A DNA stretch of 64,000 nt from Sciurus carolinensis (GCF_902686445.1 NC_062213.1:5267241-5331240); one strand, 5' to 3'; positions 11,055 to 22,425 are shown, counted from the stretch's first letter. Numbers and translations: made by a program. Notes: generated from the letters alone by a model not told the origin.

Positions 11055-11190
11055 TTTTCTTTTTTAATTTTTAAAATTTTTATTTTTTATTGTAAACAAA
11101 TGGGATACATGTTGTTTCTTTGTTTGTACATGGAGCAAAGGCGTACCATTTGTGTAATCATAAATTTACATAGGGTAATGTCGTTTGATT
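11055..11190 (-). mobile_element. 3' end of a young L1 LINE, sciurid type
   Basis: A T-rich run (the antisense poly-A tail) leads into TTGTAAACAAATGGGATACA, GTACATGGAGCAAAGGCGTA, CCATTTGTGTAATCATAAAT and CATAGGGTAATG. These are the same 3' UTR landmarks as in the elements at 49918 and 57394. Only about 130 bp of 3' UTR is present, so this is a severely 5'-truncated insertion, or its 5' part is lost or diverged. Confidence 0.75.
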
Positions 11191-11215
11191 CATTCTTTCC
11201 GGAATCTTACTTAGC

Positions 11216-12033
11216 CTTCTTTTTCAGTGACCCCATTCCTTTCCCACACAACTTTCATGAAACAGTTTCTAGCCACACTTTTCCCAATAACTTCACTAAT
11301 CTCAACTTCTCTTTAGGGTATGGTAAGACTTCAGTCATGTGACTTAACCTGTATTGACCTTAAAATGACATGGAAAACAAATAAAACTGAACAGCTTCTA
11401 TGGTAATATTTGATATGCTGCAGGAGATTAGTGTTTACTCTGATTAGAGACTGATCTGGATACTTTAATATCAACTAAGAGGATGGAGGGACTGGCATCT
11501 CACTGTGGAAACTAAGGTACTTGATAGGACCCTTCCTTGATGGGAACTCTTTATGGAATGGACCAAGGAAAAACTGTTGCAGGGCCTTGGGACTCTGAGC
11601 GAGGGCCATTGGAGCTGGCTGCCCAGTAGGGGTCTTCGAAGCCATCTACCTGTGGTAGCACTAAGCAGTAACTTATATTCATAACTGTGGCTATGAGTCA
11701 CCAAAGAAAAGTTAAATTACAGTCTGTAAACTCTGCTGGAATAAGACAGAGGAGGAGAATTTCTAAAATAGGTTACATCAGAAATTGCTGAAATTTCATA
11801 TAAAAGTATTTGGTTGGTGTTTAAAAGATTTGATATAAATTATCTGGAAATTAATTTCTGGGGCTTGCACCTTTATAGCTGAGGAGTTACTGCAGGGGAA
11901 GAGAAGTCAACTGAACTCATGGTTTTTGTAAAACATTGTTGATTTTAAATGAGAATATAAAATGCACTGGAGAATAAATTGCCTTTTATAGTTTGTTTAA
12001 AGAAAATGTATAAAGATAAGATTATCCTTGGGA
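11216..12033. other. No gene or repeat assigned
   Basis: AT-leaning sequence between the two copies of the 53-bp repeat. The frame at 11471-11704 (-) is short and unsupported. Confidence 0.45.
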
Positions 12034-12086
12034 TCCTGTGCCCACAGTAGAATTCATCAAGCTTGGTATTTTAACATGCTGGCTTC
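12034..12086 (+). repeat. Right copy of the 53-bp near-identical direct repeat
   Basis: 52 of 53 bases match 10753-10805. The similarity stops abruptly at both ends: CCTTGGGA precedes this copy and TGTTGGCC follows it, while the left copy has GGGTGGCT before and CAAGTCCT after. Confidence 0.95.
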
Positions 12087-12339
12087 TGTTGGCCTTTTGG
12101 GAGAATAAAATGAATAATAATATAATTGCTTCTGGATTCCAAAATGATATTCCCCTGCCCACCCCGCTTTTGAAAGCATGTGAAAATTGGAAACAAAGAA
12201 TGAAGCCAGCATCATCTTTCAGTGACAGACTAGCATCGAGTTATGTCCAGGTGTAGATGAGAGGGAGAAGGATGCTCTAAGTGTCTACCGTGGGCTAGGG
12301 TTGGAGGAACGTGTTCCGAGGAGATCCTTCTACTTTATC

Positions 12340-12490
12340 ATTATGCAGGAGTTATTATTAGCCCCTGTTAAAGCTCAGGAGACCCAGGGACAAAGAGGAC
12401 AAAAATCCTGCTCTCAGTCACACAGCTAAGCCAAAGTGGAAGCCAGAACCTGATTCCCAAATTAGTTTGACCCCAAGACTTGCTTCTTCC
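12340..12490 (-). repeat. MIR SINE, antisense
   Basis: Reversed MIR core: TTATTATTAGCCCCTGTTAA, then GGAGACCCAGGGACAAAGAG, then CAGTCACACAGCTAAGCC and GAAGCCAGAACCTGATTCCC. Confidence 0.8.
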
Positions 12491-12997
12491 CATCCACTCT
12501 AGAAGTTGCTTGTGAAATTTATTTAAAATTCAGCCATAGATGATAAAGACAAAAGAAAAGCAACCCCAACCCTGCAAACCAAACTAAGACCTCAAAAACG
12601 TCTGGGTAACCCAAACCTTTGACTTTTAACTGCCCATCCATTTGAGTGTGGAAAGTGGAAGGACTTCTGTTTAACGAGTGGAGGTTATGTGCTTGGGGCT
12701 TCTTGGATGAGTGCTACTTCCAGGTCTGTTCCCAGCGTGTTTGGATCCAGGAGCACCAGTGGAATGCTGTAAATGAACTCGCTTAGAAAGACTTTTTATA
12801 GAATTAGGAGCCGTCTCAGCTGAAAAACTAAAGAGATAAAAGAAAAAAAAAAAGCAAAGGCAATCTGTCCACCCTACTTATTCAGGCAAGAAGTCAAATG
12901 TTTAGGTGTTTGGTTTTTTCAATACTTTATTGACTACCTTGAGCCAAAATGAAAGAAAATGTATGTACTGAAATTGCAGCTCTACGCTTTCTTGTTT

Positions 12998-13105
12998 GTT
13001 GATATGGTTTAATTCAGTGTCCCTCCAGATGTTTTTATTCAAAAGTTGGAGATTAATGTACATGCCAAAACATCAGTGATGTTAGTGGAAGATATTGCAC
13101 ACATC
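12998..13105 (+). mobile_element. ERVL-MaLR LTR 5' fragment
   Basis: Starts like a MaLR LTR (GATATGGTTTAATTCAGTGT then CCCTCCAGATG) and continues with TTGGAGATTAATGTACATGC and ATCAGTGATGTTAGTGGAAG, the familiar order of these old LTRs. Only about 110 bp remains; the 3' half with its poly-A signal is absent. Confidence 0.6.
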
Positions 13106-13559
13106 TAGACTTGAAATCAGTGTTCTGCTCTGAGATGCACCCCCTTCAGGTGGAAGGTGAGGCAGGCAGCACCAGTGGAAGGTAACCAGGGTGTGGTGGC
13201 CCCGGGGGTCCCTGCAGGAGCAGAGAATATGCCCTGGCCTGGGGGATTCCCTTGCCGGAATTCTGGGGTCCTGAGTATGAAGGGGCAGAGTGTGAGACAT
13301 CCTCAAGAGTGTGTGGTGGATCCATTTGCAATTTTAGCATAATGTGTTAAGGCCTCTCCCTCCCCTCTCCATGCACACACACTACCTTCATCTGGACATG
13401 TTCCTCCTTGGTGCAGATGTCCAAACTCACCTTAATTGTCATGGATTCTGCAAAGCCTGCCCACCCTTCAGGCATCCCACAGAAGCAGGGCTCAAGCGGA
13501 CCATGGCAGCAAGTTGTTCACGAGAGCTCCCCTTCTCGTCTCCTAGCCCCTATTCTGGT
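13106..13559. other. No gene supported
   Basis: Overlapping short frames on both strands (13082-13340) with no recognisable domain. Nothing else stands out. Confidence 0.45.
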
Positions 13560-13630
13560 TAGCTGTGCCCCCATGGCCAGATGATCCTGCCTCTCTGTGC
13601 TTCAGTTTCTTCATTTGTAAAATTGAGGTT
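13560..13630 (+). repeat. MIR SINE fragment
   Basis: Legible core CTCTGTGCTTCAGTTTCTTC followed by ATTTGTAAAATTGAGGTT. Confidence 0.65.
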
Positions 13631-13931
13631 TCAAAGACGTCTCATTCCAATTTTGTTAGCATTAAAAAATCCCACAGAAGTGCAGTGAGAAGACACTGAT
13701 CCTCCCCTCGGCAAGACTCAGGAAATCTTGCCATTGACACTTTAAGCATTGACCGGAGTCTATTTCTGTCCCTAACTTAGACAGCATGGTATTTTTCATA
13801 TTTATATTTATGTTGCCTGAAACACGGTCTCATTTAGTCTTTGAACCAAAATTCATTAAAGCACTGTCTTCTCTCTTGGTTTAGATTCTGTAGGGAAATG
13901 CAGTTTATTGAGTCACTAAATGGACTCTTAG

Positions 13932-13990
13932 ATGAGATGGATGGATGAATGGATGGATGAATAGTAGGTAGTGTAGATGGGTGGATGGAT
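13932..13990 (+). repeat. Imperfect (GGAT)n tetranucleotide repeat
   Basis: ATGGATGGATGAATGGATGG and its continuation to GATGGGTGGATGGATT, interrupted in the middle by a short non-repeat piece. Confidence 0.8.
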
Positions 13991-14084
13991 TATTAGAGAA
14001 AGGCAAATTAATAAAAAAAAGTGAATGCTTGGGACACTCTATTTGAAGGTGAAAATGTAAGATGTGGAGACCTAATGTGGATGG

Positions 14085-14285
14085 ATAGACTTTGAAGCCA
14101 ATCAACTGGCTTAATTATAACTCTGCTGTTGACTTTGGATAAGTTTCTTAACCTATCTGAGCATAAATTCACTTATAAAGCAATGAGAATCACAATGTGC
14201 CTACCTATTGGGGTCTTCTGAGAATTAAATTAGTATATAAAAGCATTTAAACATTGCCTGGCATGCTGTATATAAGCACTATCAA
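14085..14285 (+). repeat. MIR SINE
   Basis: A nearly full-length old copy: AACTCTGCTGTTGACTTTGG, then AAGTTTCTTAACCTATCTGA, then a GAGAATTAAATTAG segment and CATTGCCTGGCATGCTGTAT. Confidence 0.8.
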
Positions 14286-15429
14286 GTGTGAGCTTCTATA
14301 ACTTATTAGGTATAACCCTGGGACTTGCTCCAAAATTTGCAGGGCTACTGCAAAATGAAAAATATGGAGCCCTTTGTTAGAAATGATCATTAATGCCAAG
14401 AGGGTGGCAGCACAGCATTGACCAAAACCATGGTTCTTCTGAGCCGACAAAGGACCCGCTGACTACATAGGGTCCATAATGGGCCTAGTAGGACTCTAGT
14501 TTCCATGATTCCCAGAAGCTGTTAAGGATCAGAGGCATTTCTTGAGCAGCTCCTGCAAGCCTTCTGGCCATGAACTTTAACACTCTCTCCCCCCGTTTCT
14601 TTCTTCCATCCTGGATATCCTGCCACTCCCCCACAGCTTTGGAAGTAGGTTTGACGTCACACCCCACGTCCCACACTCAGCCTCCTCAGCTGAGACTCCA
14701 TTGGTTTCATCCTTCTTCATCCTCTTCAGTCTCCGAAACTCCTTTTTCAGTAGCAGCTCAAACATCAGCTCTGGAAAGGGCCCCTCAGCCCCTTGTGCGG
14801 ATCATGAGCCTGTATGGCTGTCTATCAATCTGCAAAAATTCATACCTCCTTCCCCAGACTGTGGTCTCCTCCAGCAGAGGTCCTTGATTTGCCTACTTTG
14901 GACCCCTGTCCAATGCCCGACTTCTCCAGTCATCTCTTTACACCCTGTCCTCGGCCCTGCAGAAGCACAGTCCCAGGGGAGGTCTTGATTCCTGGAGCTG
15001 GTCACTATAAAATGGTTCTGAAGCAGCTGGGAGAGGGCAGGTGACTGGTCACTGGATTGGACAGGACAGAAGCAGGAAGGAGAGGTGGGAAATAATAGAG
15101 TGGAGGGACTGTCATTCAGTGCAGAGTAGAGCAGTAGCAGTCCGTCCTGACAGGGCTTGAAGTTGCTCAGCCAGGACTGGCAGCAGGAAGTTAGCCTCAA
15201 AGGACTGGGCTCCCAAGACCACTCTGAAAGGTACCCTGCTCACACAGTGGCTCACCCAAGGGAACAGAACAGCCATGGGTTCTTCCTCAGATCCTGCCCT
15301 GCTGGTGTTAGGCCAGCTGCTCTCTGTCCTGGCACACCAGCAGCAAGGTGCAAACAGGTGAGCCTAAGGGACACCAGCAAAGTACTTGGTATGACAGAAG
15401 CCACCCCCCCATTTCATCTCCACCGCACA
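14286..15429. other. Non-repetitive, no gene supported
   Basis: Frames of 95-132 codons occur on both strands over 14570-15486 because stops are sparse locally, but they overlap each other and resemble nothing known. No exon is claimed. Confidence 0.45.
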
Positions 15430-15560
15430 CGAGCTCCCACTTGGAAAACGTGTTTAACCTCTCTGAATCCATTTCCCCATCTGTAAAATGAAGATAACAA
15501 GACCACTTTTGTCATAGGTGGCCTGGACAAATAAATTGTATAGCTACTATTATATTCATG
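15430..15560 (+). repeat. MIR SINE
   Basis: TTTAACCTCTCTGAATCCAT followed by TTCCCCATCTGTAAAATGAA and a diverged downstream part. Confidence 0.75.
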
Positions 15561-15789
15561 GACTTAACAAGCTGCCAGACAGAAGAGACCCAGAGCAAAA
15601 GACTTCAGGAAGAATAACAATTGCATCAGTAAAGGAAGCTTAAGTGCCGCATGCTGCAGGTGTGAGAGCAGGCGTATTTGATTTCCATCTTCTAGAATTT
15701 ACATTTTCCTGGAAGGGAGAGTAAAGAAGAAGCCAAAAATGACAAGCAGTGGCTTCTTTTTTTCCTCCCCCAAGTATGCACTTAAACAC

Positions 15790-15960
15790 ATGTTCATTTG
15801 ACAAACATGGATTTTCTCCTGTGATCTTCCCAACAGTTCCATAAGATAAAAGCGTTCCTTGTGGTCTTTTCACAAAAGAAGATTCTGAAGTTCAGAATGA
15901 CTGGATGCCTTGCCCAAAATCATGCACAATGGTCTCAGAACCAAATTCCAACTGAGGTTG
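15790..15960 (-). repeat. MIR SINE, antisense
   Basis: Reversed core: GATCTTCCCAACAGTTCCAT, then AAGATTCTGAAGTTCAGAAT, then CTTGCCCAAAATCATGCACA. Confidence 0.65.
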
Positions 15961-15999
15961 CTGGGACCCCAATGCTTTTGCAGAAGGCTGAGTTATAAA

Positions 16000-16090
16000 C
16001 AGAGAGGGGCTGTGCTCCCACAGCACTGTGGCCTTACTCAGGGTGACTTGCTTCTCCAAGGCTCAGTTTCCCTACTTTTTAAATCACGAG
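16000..16090 (+). repeat. MIR SINE fragment
   Basis: CTTGCTTCTCCAAGGCTCAG then TTTCCCTACTTTTTAAATC. It is the third MIR within 700 bp. Confidence 0.6.
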
Positions 16091-17474
16091 AGATGTAGAG
16101 GTGATTCTTCGTGTTCTTTCCAATAGGCTTTCTTCCACTAAGGAGTCATTGCTTTGAATCTGTTCCGTCTCTGAGGCCTTTTCATGTTTTTGCTTATTTG
16201 TCTTATATATCCTTTATTTCTTTCCTCCTTTTTAGTGGAGGTATTGACAAGTTTTATTCTTATATTGTGTGTATGTTTGAATATGTAGCAATAAATCCCA
16301 CTCTTATGTATAATTATTAGGCACCAGTAAAAATTAAATATAAGTAGAAATAAGTTAATTAAAGTTGCAAAGGGTTAAAACAGCAACAAGCTTTGCACGT
16401 TGGGCTGTCAGCAATGTGGAGCCTGGGCCTATTTACTAGTCCACCTTTGTCCACAATGCTTTCACACCATGGGCGCACTTTCAATGCCTGTATAATTTAC
16501 TTGTGTGATCAAGATTCTATTGTGCAACCTGATGAGAGCAGCTACAGAGTGATCTCATCATGTCAAGGGACAGATGTTTTGGAACCTGTTAGAATTACCG
16601 AGGCCCTGAGGTTCCCCTGAGCTCAGCACAGGCTGAGACCTGGTCACCCAGCCATCCTGACCACTGCTTGTGACAGGTTGCCTCCTTCTCTGCAGTCCTC
16701 ACTTGTCGCAGGGAGTACTGTGGAGTTTGCATGAGAAGATTAAATTGTCAAGCATGGTGGAGCCAGAGCTGAATTCCCAGAGGCTCACAGACGACCAGAT
16801 CCAAGGAACAGTTGCATTGTTTAGCTCTATTTGTTATCAGTCCAATCCTTCCAGCACAATCGGCCCCACTGAGAACCTCCCCAGAAAGATCCTGCCCCAG
16901 GATTTTGCTGTGCACAGAAATAGCCTGTCTCAAAGAGGCTCTGAGCCTGCCTAATGGCGGAGGCTCTAGGGAATGAACCTCAGGAGGGATTGTGGTGGAA
17001 AATAAGGAACACAGGGATACCATTCCATTTCATGTCATTTTTGTACTAAGACTTCAAAGTGCTTTATAATTTAGCATCAAGAATAAAAGACCTGAATTTA
17101 ATTTCTTTTAGTCATTCAGAGAAAAATCACTGAGCAACTACCTTAGGCCACGTCCAATGCTAAGGATAGAAAAATACCACCACTACCTCCATCGCCACCC
17201 CAAAGAACTCGTGTTTGTTGAGCACACTTTAGGAGGCATTATGCTAAGCACTTCAAGTTCATTCTCTCTTCATTCCTTGGGGTGCTCAACTCTGGGTGTG
17301 TGATGTGGTGATATCATAAGAAATACGCCTTTTGGTCTCAGTCCTCAGATGTCTGCCCAGAGCTCCTGTAACTCATAATTTCCTGCCTAATAGGAGCAAA
17401 AAAGGTGAAATGAGCACCTTCAGTTACTCATCACTGGCCCTTTGGCAACACCTGAGTTGGTCTTAACACAGCTG
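16091..17474. other. No gene seen; AT-rich with possible old MIR
   Basis: AT-rich sequence around 16190-16390. A weak reversed MIR or L2 may sit at 17195-17290 (TTGTTGAGCACACTTTAGGA). The frame at 16670-16954 (+) is unsupported. Confidence 0.45.
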
Positions 17475-17942
17475 CTTATGGCAGGTTCCTAAGGATGGGT
17501 GGCTGATTGCCACCCATCTCTGTGGTTGGAGAGTTGGAACTCTCAGACCCCATCAACCTCGGGGCTGGGGAGGGTGGAGAATGACTTGTCCCAGTGGCCA
17601 TGGATTTCATCTTCTGTGCCCACATAATGAAGCCTCCGGGAAAACCCAGAGGCTCTGGGTGTGGAGAGCTTGATGGCTGGTGAACACACAGGAGGGAGGT
17701 TGGTTGCCTGGACAGGGCTGGAAGCTCTGTGCCCACTCCTATGCTTGTCCAGTACATCTTCTCCTTATCGCTATTCCTTTAGAATAAATCCTGTTTTCCA
17801 GGGTTTCATGAGCTATCCTCCTAAGTTTTTGAACGTGTTCTTGTAAATTAGTGAACCTGAGGAGAGGGCTCAGGAGCCTCTAGTGTATAGCTGGGCAGTG
17901 GTCAGTTCTGACTAGAACCTGGATGGGCAGTTGGCATCTGAA

Positions 17943-17968
17943 GTGTGTGTGTGTGTGTGTGTGTGTGT
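17943..17968 (+). repeat. (GT)13 microsatellite
   Basis: Uninterrupted GT dinucleotides at the exact place where the MLT2-like LTR is broken, probably grown from the GTG that ends its TCTGAAGTG motif. Confidence 0.95.
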
Positions 17969-17975
17969 TGGGAGC

Positions 17976-18409
17976 TACTATGGTTTGGATGTGTGGTGTT
18001 CCCCAAAAGCTCACATGTGAGACAATGCAGAAGGTTTAGAGGAGAAATGATTGGGTTATGAGAACCTTAAACTAATCCGTGAATTATCCCCTGGTGGGAT
18101 TAATTGAGTGGTAACTGAGGGCAGGTAGGGTGTGACTGGAGGAGGTGGGTCACTGGGGTTTGGGCCTTTGGGGTATATATTTTGTATGTGGCGAGTGGAG
18201 TCTCTCTCTGCTGCCTAATCTGCATGTGAGCTGCTTCCGTCTACAACACTCTTCGGTCATGACATTCAGCTTCACCTTGAGCCTCCAGGAATGGACCCTG
18301 CTCTCTATGGACTGAGACCTCTGAAACTGTGAGCCCTCAAATAAACTTTTCCTCCTCTACAGTTGTTCTGGCGACTTTTAGTCACAGCAGCCAAAAGTTG
18401 ACTGAAACA
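17976..18409 (+). mobile_element. ERVL-MaLR solo LTR inserted in the MLT2-like LTR
   Basis: The full motif series of these LTRs is present: TACTATGGTTTGGATGTGTG, then CCCCAAAAGCTCACATGTGA, ATGATTGGGTTATGAGAAC, CCTGGTGGGATTAATTGAGT, GACCTCTGAAACTGTGAGCC, the poly-A signal CAAATAAACTTTTCCTCC, and the end TTGACTGAAACA. About 434 bp. The flanking 5-mers (GGAGC and GGGCA) no longer match, so no target duplication can be shown. Confidence 0.85.
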
Positions 18410-18575
18410 GGGCAGTCTTGTGGAACTGAGCCCTGGCCCTGGGGGACAGTGCTCCCCCCAGGCAGTCAGGGTCAGCTTTGTTTGGTGTGGAAAATGAGCA
18501 CATTTGGTGCCAGAAGTGTTGGCTCTGGGTTTAGAAGAGTGGCTTATTTCTTCCCTACAGTGTCAGTGTGACTTC

Positions 18576-19604
18576 TAGATGCACCTGAGGTGGGGCACTT
18601 GGTACGCGCATGCAGTGTCCCTTGCAGTTGTGTTACACAGCAACCTAGGACTCTGCCTATTTCACAAAGACTTAGAGGATAAAAAGGTCATAACCTGGGT
18701 TGGTGGCGGTCATGGATTTAGCAGCATCCTCGAGAGCTGATTTGCAAGCCTGATCGGGCAAGACCACTGCTCTCTGGGGTTTCAAATTTTAGAGGAGGCA
18801 GATGATTAAGCAAATAGCTTACAGTATTTTGTGAATTGCTTTAGCCAAAGCAGCTGTGAGCTTCCTCGAAGGTCAGGGGAGGGAGGATGTATGGAAGTAG
18901 AAAAGGGTTTCCTGAGGAATAGGCCTCAAGCACCACAGGCCTGGTAGACCTCTTCAGGTGAGGTTGGTGAGGAAAAGTCATGCCAAGACAGAGAAAGAAC
19001 CTGTGCAAAGACAGGGACCTGTAGCAAGAGTGGTAGTTCTCAGGGGCATGCTCACAGACCAGTTTGAATAAGAAGGGCTCAGAGAACATGTGGAAGGTAG
19101 TGGCAGGAAGTCGAACTGATTAAGTTTACTAACCCAGGGACACAAGGACGTGTTGGCAGCAGGTGGAAATGTTGTCTTGTTTGGGACAAAAAATTACATA
19201 TGAGTTGTGCGTCAGTTAAAACTGGTTTCAGCTGCAATAACAGAAACTGAGGACAGTGGCTAGCCCACATAGGGTAAGAAGGTGTGGCTCATGCAGTGAC
19301 TTTCAGGAAGTCATCAGGTGCCCAAGCCTTCCAAACTTCCTACTTGGACCACAGTTTATTTATGCACTCAACTGCTCCACACCCTGAGCACATGCCTTTC
19401 CTTTTTGAGTTCATGCCTGTGAGGTCTCTGCTTGACCACCAGACATGATGTCCATGTTCCGTACACAGAGGAGGGCTTTTGGCCATGGGTTGGTTCCTTG
19501 ATCAGATTTTTTACTTAGAAATCATTCTTGGGTTCTGTGGTGGGGAGATTAGATCAGACCACAGTGGGTTCAGATAATAAGATGGGAGGCTATTTTGTGG
19601 TTTC
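18576..19604. other. No gene seen; possible antisense L2 at 18850-19090
   Basis: The purine-rich block 18850-19090 (for example AAGGGTTTCCTGAGGAATAG and TGTGCAAAGACAGGGACCTG) resembles an antisense L2 body but is too diverged for a firm call. The remainder is featureless. Confidence 0.4.
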
Positions 19605-20405
19605 TTTTTTGCTTATTTTTAATAGACTTATTTTAAAAATAGTTTTAGGTTCATGGCAATATTGTCCAGAAGGCAGGGGTATCTCACATAACCTCCCCAC
19701 TACCAATATTCCACATCACAATGAATCTATGTTGACACCCCATTACTTCCCCAGGTGCATACTTTACTTTAGGATTCACTTTTGGTGTTGTGTATTGTAT
19801 GAATTTAGGTCTGGATGACATTTATCCTCTGTTGTATTAACATGCAAAATAATTTCTCTGCCCTAAAAATTGTTTGTACTCCCCATTCACTGCTCCCTCC
19901 CCTACTTTCACCCTCTTGCAATAACTGATCTTTTACATTGTTTTCATAGTTTTGCCTTTTCCAGAATGTTGTGTAGGTGGGATCATGGAGTTCGCAGCAT
20001 TTTCAGATTGACTTCTTTTCCTTAGTAATGTTCATTTAAGACTCCTCCATGTCTTTCCTGGCTTCACAGTTCACTTCTGATTTAGTGCTGAAACCATTCC
20101 ATCATCTGAATGCACCACAGATTATTTACTCCCCCACCTACCAAGGGACATCTTGGTAATTTCCGAGTCTTGAAAATTATGAATAAAATGCGGTAAACGC
20201 TGCTGAAGAATCTGCTGTGTGCAGATTCTTTTGTGGACATAAATCTTCAACTCATTTGAGTAAATACCAAGAGGCATAACTGCTAGATTGTATGCTAAGA
20301 GTATTCTTAGGTTTATAAAAATGGCCAAACTGTCCTTGCAAGTGGCTGTCCCATTTTGCACTCCCTTCAGCAATGAACAAAAGTTATGGTTGCTCCACAT
20401 AGCAA
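19605..20405 (-). mobile_element. Old L1 (L1M-type) LINE 3' region
   Basis: Reads as the reverse of the 3' UTR and ORF2 end of ancient mammalian L1. Landmarks in order: AATAGTTTTAGGTTCATGGC, CACATCACAATGAATCTATG followed by TTGACACCCC, TAAAAATTGTTTGTACTCCC, CACCTACCAAGGGACATCTT, GGCATAACTGCTAGATTGTA. The minus frame at 20122-20400 is a decayed piece of ORF2. Heavily diverged. Confidence 0.85.
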
Positions 20406-20493
20406 TGTTTTGTATTGTTAGTGTTTTGTTTTCAAGATAAGGATTGGTGAAGGCCTGAACTAAGGAGGTGGCAGGGAAGAACTGTTAGCAAGT

Positions 20494-20588
20494 TCTAGAA
20501 CTATTACAGATCTAGAACTATTAAAGATCTAACTTAATAGTTCTAGAGCTAGTAAGACCACAAGTTTTTGGTGATCTTAAATCACCAA
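20494..20588. repeat. Cluster of short direct and inverted repeats
   Basis: The 13-mer TCTAGAACTATTA occurs at 20494-20506 and 20511-20523 (period 17) and as a perfect inverted copy, TAATAGTTCTAGA, at 20535-20547. The second and third copies form a 13-bp hairpin with an 11-nt loop. A second hairpin follows: TTGGTGAT (20568-20575) and ATCACCAA (20581-20588) with a 5-nt loop. Confidence 0.95.
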
Positions 20589-21774
20589 GATTTTGGGTTT
20601 AATTTTGGATTGATTTCAGGTACCAAGGGAATATGTTGAATCTTGGAATATTCTGAGGTTCTGGTTTGGATGAAAAGACAGTGATGCTACTTGCAAACAG
20701 AAGAACAAATGATGGAAGTTGAAAACTGAGCTTCAGTACTGGGCCTCCTTAGGAGCTCTCCATAATCTGTGGATTTGGAGAGAGATCTGGGTGGAGGCAG
20801 TACAGGTATTACCACTGTGAAGGTTGCCATTGGATTCATGAAATGCCCTGTGACTCCCCAGGTAGAAACATTGGATTCTTTCTAATAGAAACATAAAAGC
20901 AGCGTAAGGAGTCAGAACTGTGAGTGGTGAAGAAGCCAGCTTCACAGGGGTCTAAAAAAGGAAAGTGTACAAAAAGCAATCGTGTCTTGCATATGTTCTG
21001 GTTCCTCAGTGAGTAGTTGCCAAATTGAATTACCCAGTTACTTTTGGTTCCCTATTGTCCTTCGCAAACTTAAGTTATGGCTTTCAAGCTGTACATTTTC
21101 CACTAACAGCAATTGGAAGACGCAGTGTGAGTTTTGCACAACTTGGTAGCATAAGGTGGCACCAGTTCTGGTCCTCCAGTGAATGCTTCTGAGGATCTGT
21201 GCACAGAATAATCTGGAAACACATCCCTGCTGACAATGAGTTGAGTGGTTAAGAATTAGTAATGTGTTATTCTATTCACTTATTACTGACAAATATCCTA
21301 GTATGTCCTATGGAATGGATGCTATTCAACACATTGAAAATACAGAGCAAAAAACCAGACCAGATCTACACTCCCCAGAACCTCAGATCTGGTGGGGTGA
21401 GTCAAACAATACAAAAATTCAAGAACAAATGCAATCGGAAGCAATATATATTATGCAGGAACATACAATATGGATAAAGGAGTCAAAAATATTGATGTTT
21501 TAGATGGAACCCACAGGCACGTCCTCTCTGATATGGGTTGTTTGAGCAAAGACCTGGAGAATTAGGAGACAAGTCATATGACTGTGAGAAAGACATTTCA
21601 CTGAAGGAGCTGAGTCCAGAAGCTCCCAAGGTGGCATGTTGGGGGTTCATGTCCCATCGTGCCTAGACCCTCTCTGAGATCTCCTTATTTATATCTAGCA
21701 CAACAGACATCAAACTGACTTGGAATGAGGGAACTGTTTCTCAGACCCTGCTAGGTGCTGGACTCTGTATTTAG
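20589..21774. other. No gene seen
   Basis: AT-leaning sequence without a clear repeat. Frames at 20733-20945 (-) and 21262-21503 (+) are short and unrecognised. Confidence 0.45.
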
Positions 21775-21960
21775 CTTATGACTTTTTCTTGTTTGTCCCT
21801 TACAACAATAGGTAGCATTATTATTCCAATTGGCCAGAGAGAAAATAAGGCTCATAGAGTAAATAATTTGCCCCGGGGCACACAGTTAATGGACGACAGA
21901 ACTGGAATGTTCATGCAGTCTGTCTGACTTCAAAGACAGCGTTTGCTCAGCCACCCACAC
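21775..21960 (-). repeat. MIR SINE, antisense
   Basis: Reversed MIR: ACAACAATAGGTAGCATTAT, AAAATAAGGCTCATAGAG, GGGCACACAGTTAATGG and CTGTCTGACTTCAAAGACAG. Confidence 0.8.
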
Positions 21961-22344
21961 CATCCTCCACACATGGCCAGCCAGCACTGTGGACTGTGCT
22001 CACAGAGCAGATGAAGTCCTCTCTGCACTGCAAAGGAGGAACGGGGGCTATATTTGTTTTCAGTTGACCAGCTGACTTTTTACAATGGATTTGCAAACCT
22101 CAGAATCACTGAATCTATTTTTAAGTTTTGCCTGAGACACTTTGATATAGTCAAATAAAACATGGAATACTGACCTTCATACAGTGTGCAAAGGAAATCT
22201 ATCCCAAAGCACTCATTGTAGTGCCAAGGTTCCCAGGGATGGCTTGTGTTTGAGGGAGCCCATGTTGTTTATAGTTCTATGCATATTTACACAATGCTTG
22301 AACTGAATCAAAACAATAAGATTAGAATCGGATAGAAAAATTTT

Positions 22345-22425
22345 TCTCTCTTTTCCTCTCTCTCCAATTTCCATCTCCCTGTCCCTCTCCTTTTCTATCT
22401 CCCTCTCCCTCTCTCTTTCTCAACT
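22345..22425 (+). repeat. Pyrimidine-rich (CT)n low-complexity tract
   Basis: About 80 bases of almost pure C and T, with repeated CTCTCTC and TCTCCCT blocks. Confidence 0.85.

Larger units (their letters stand above)
17475..18575 (+). mobile_element. ERVL MLT2-like LTR, interrupted
   Basis: Two pieces read as one MLT2-type LTR. The left piece (17475-17975) has the poly-A signal AGAATAAATCCTG, then AACCTGAGGAGAGGGCTCAG, then TTGGCATCTGAAGTG. The right piece (18410-18575) resumes with GGGCAGTCTTGTGGAACTGA and GCCCTGG, which directly follows TCTGAAGTG in that family. Between them sits a complete MaLR LTR and a (GT)n tract. No retroviral coding region is present; this is a solo LTR remnant. Confidence 0.75.

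Noticed and set aside
20122..20400. 92-codon minus frame
   Set aside because: Part of the old L1 at 19605-20405.
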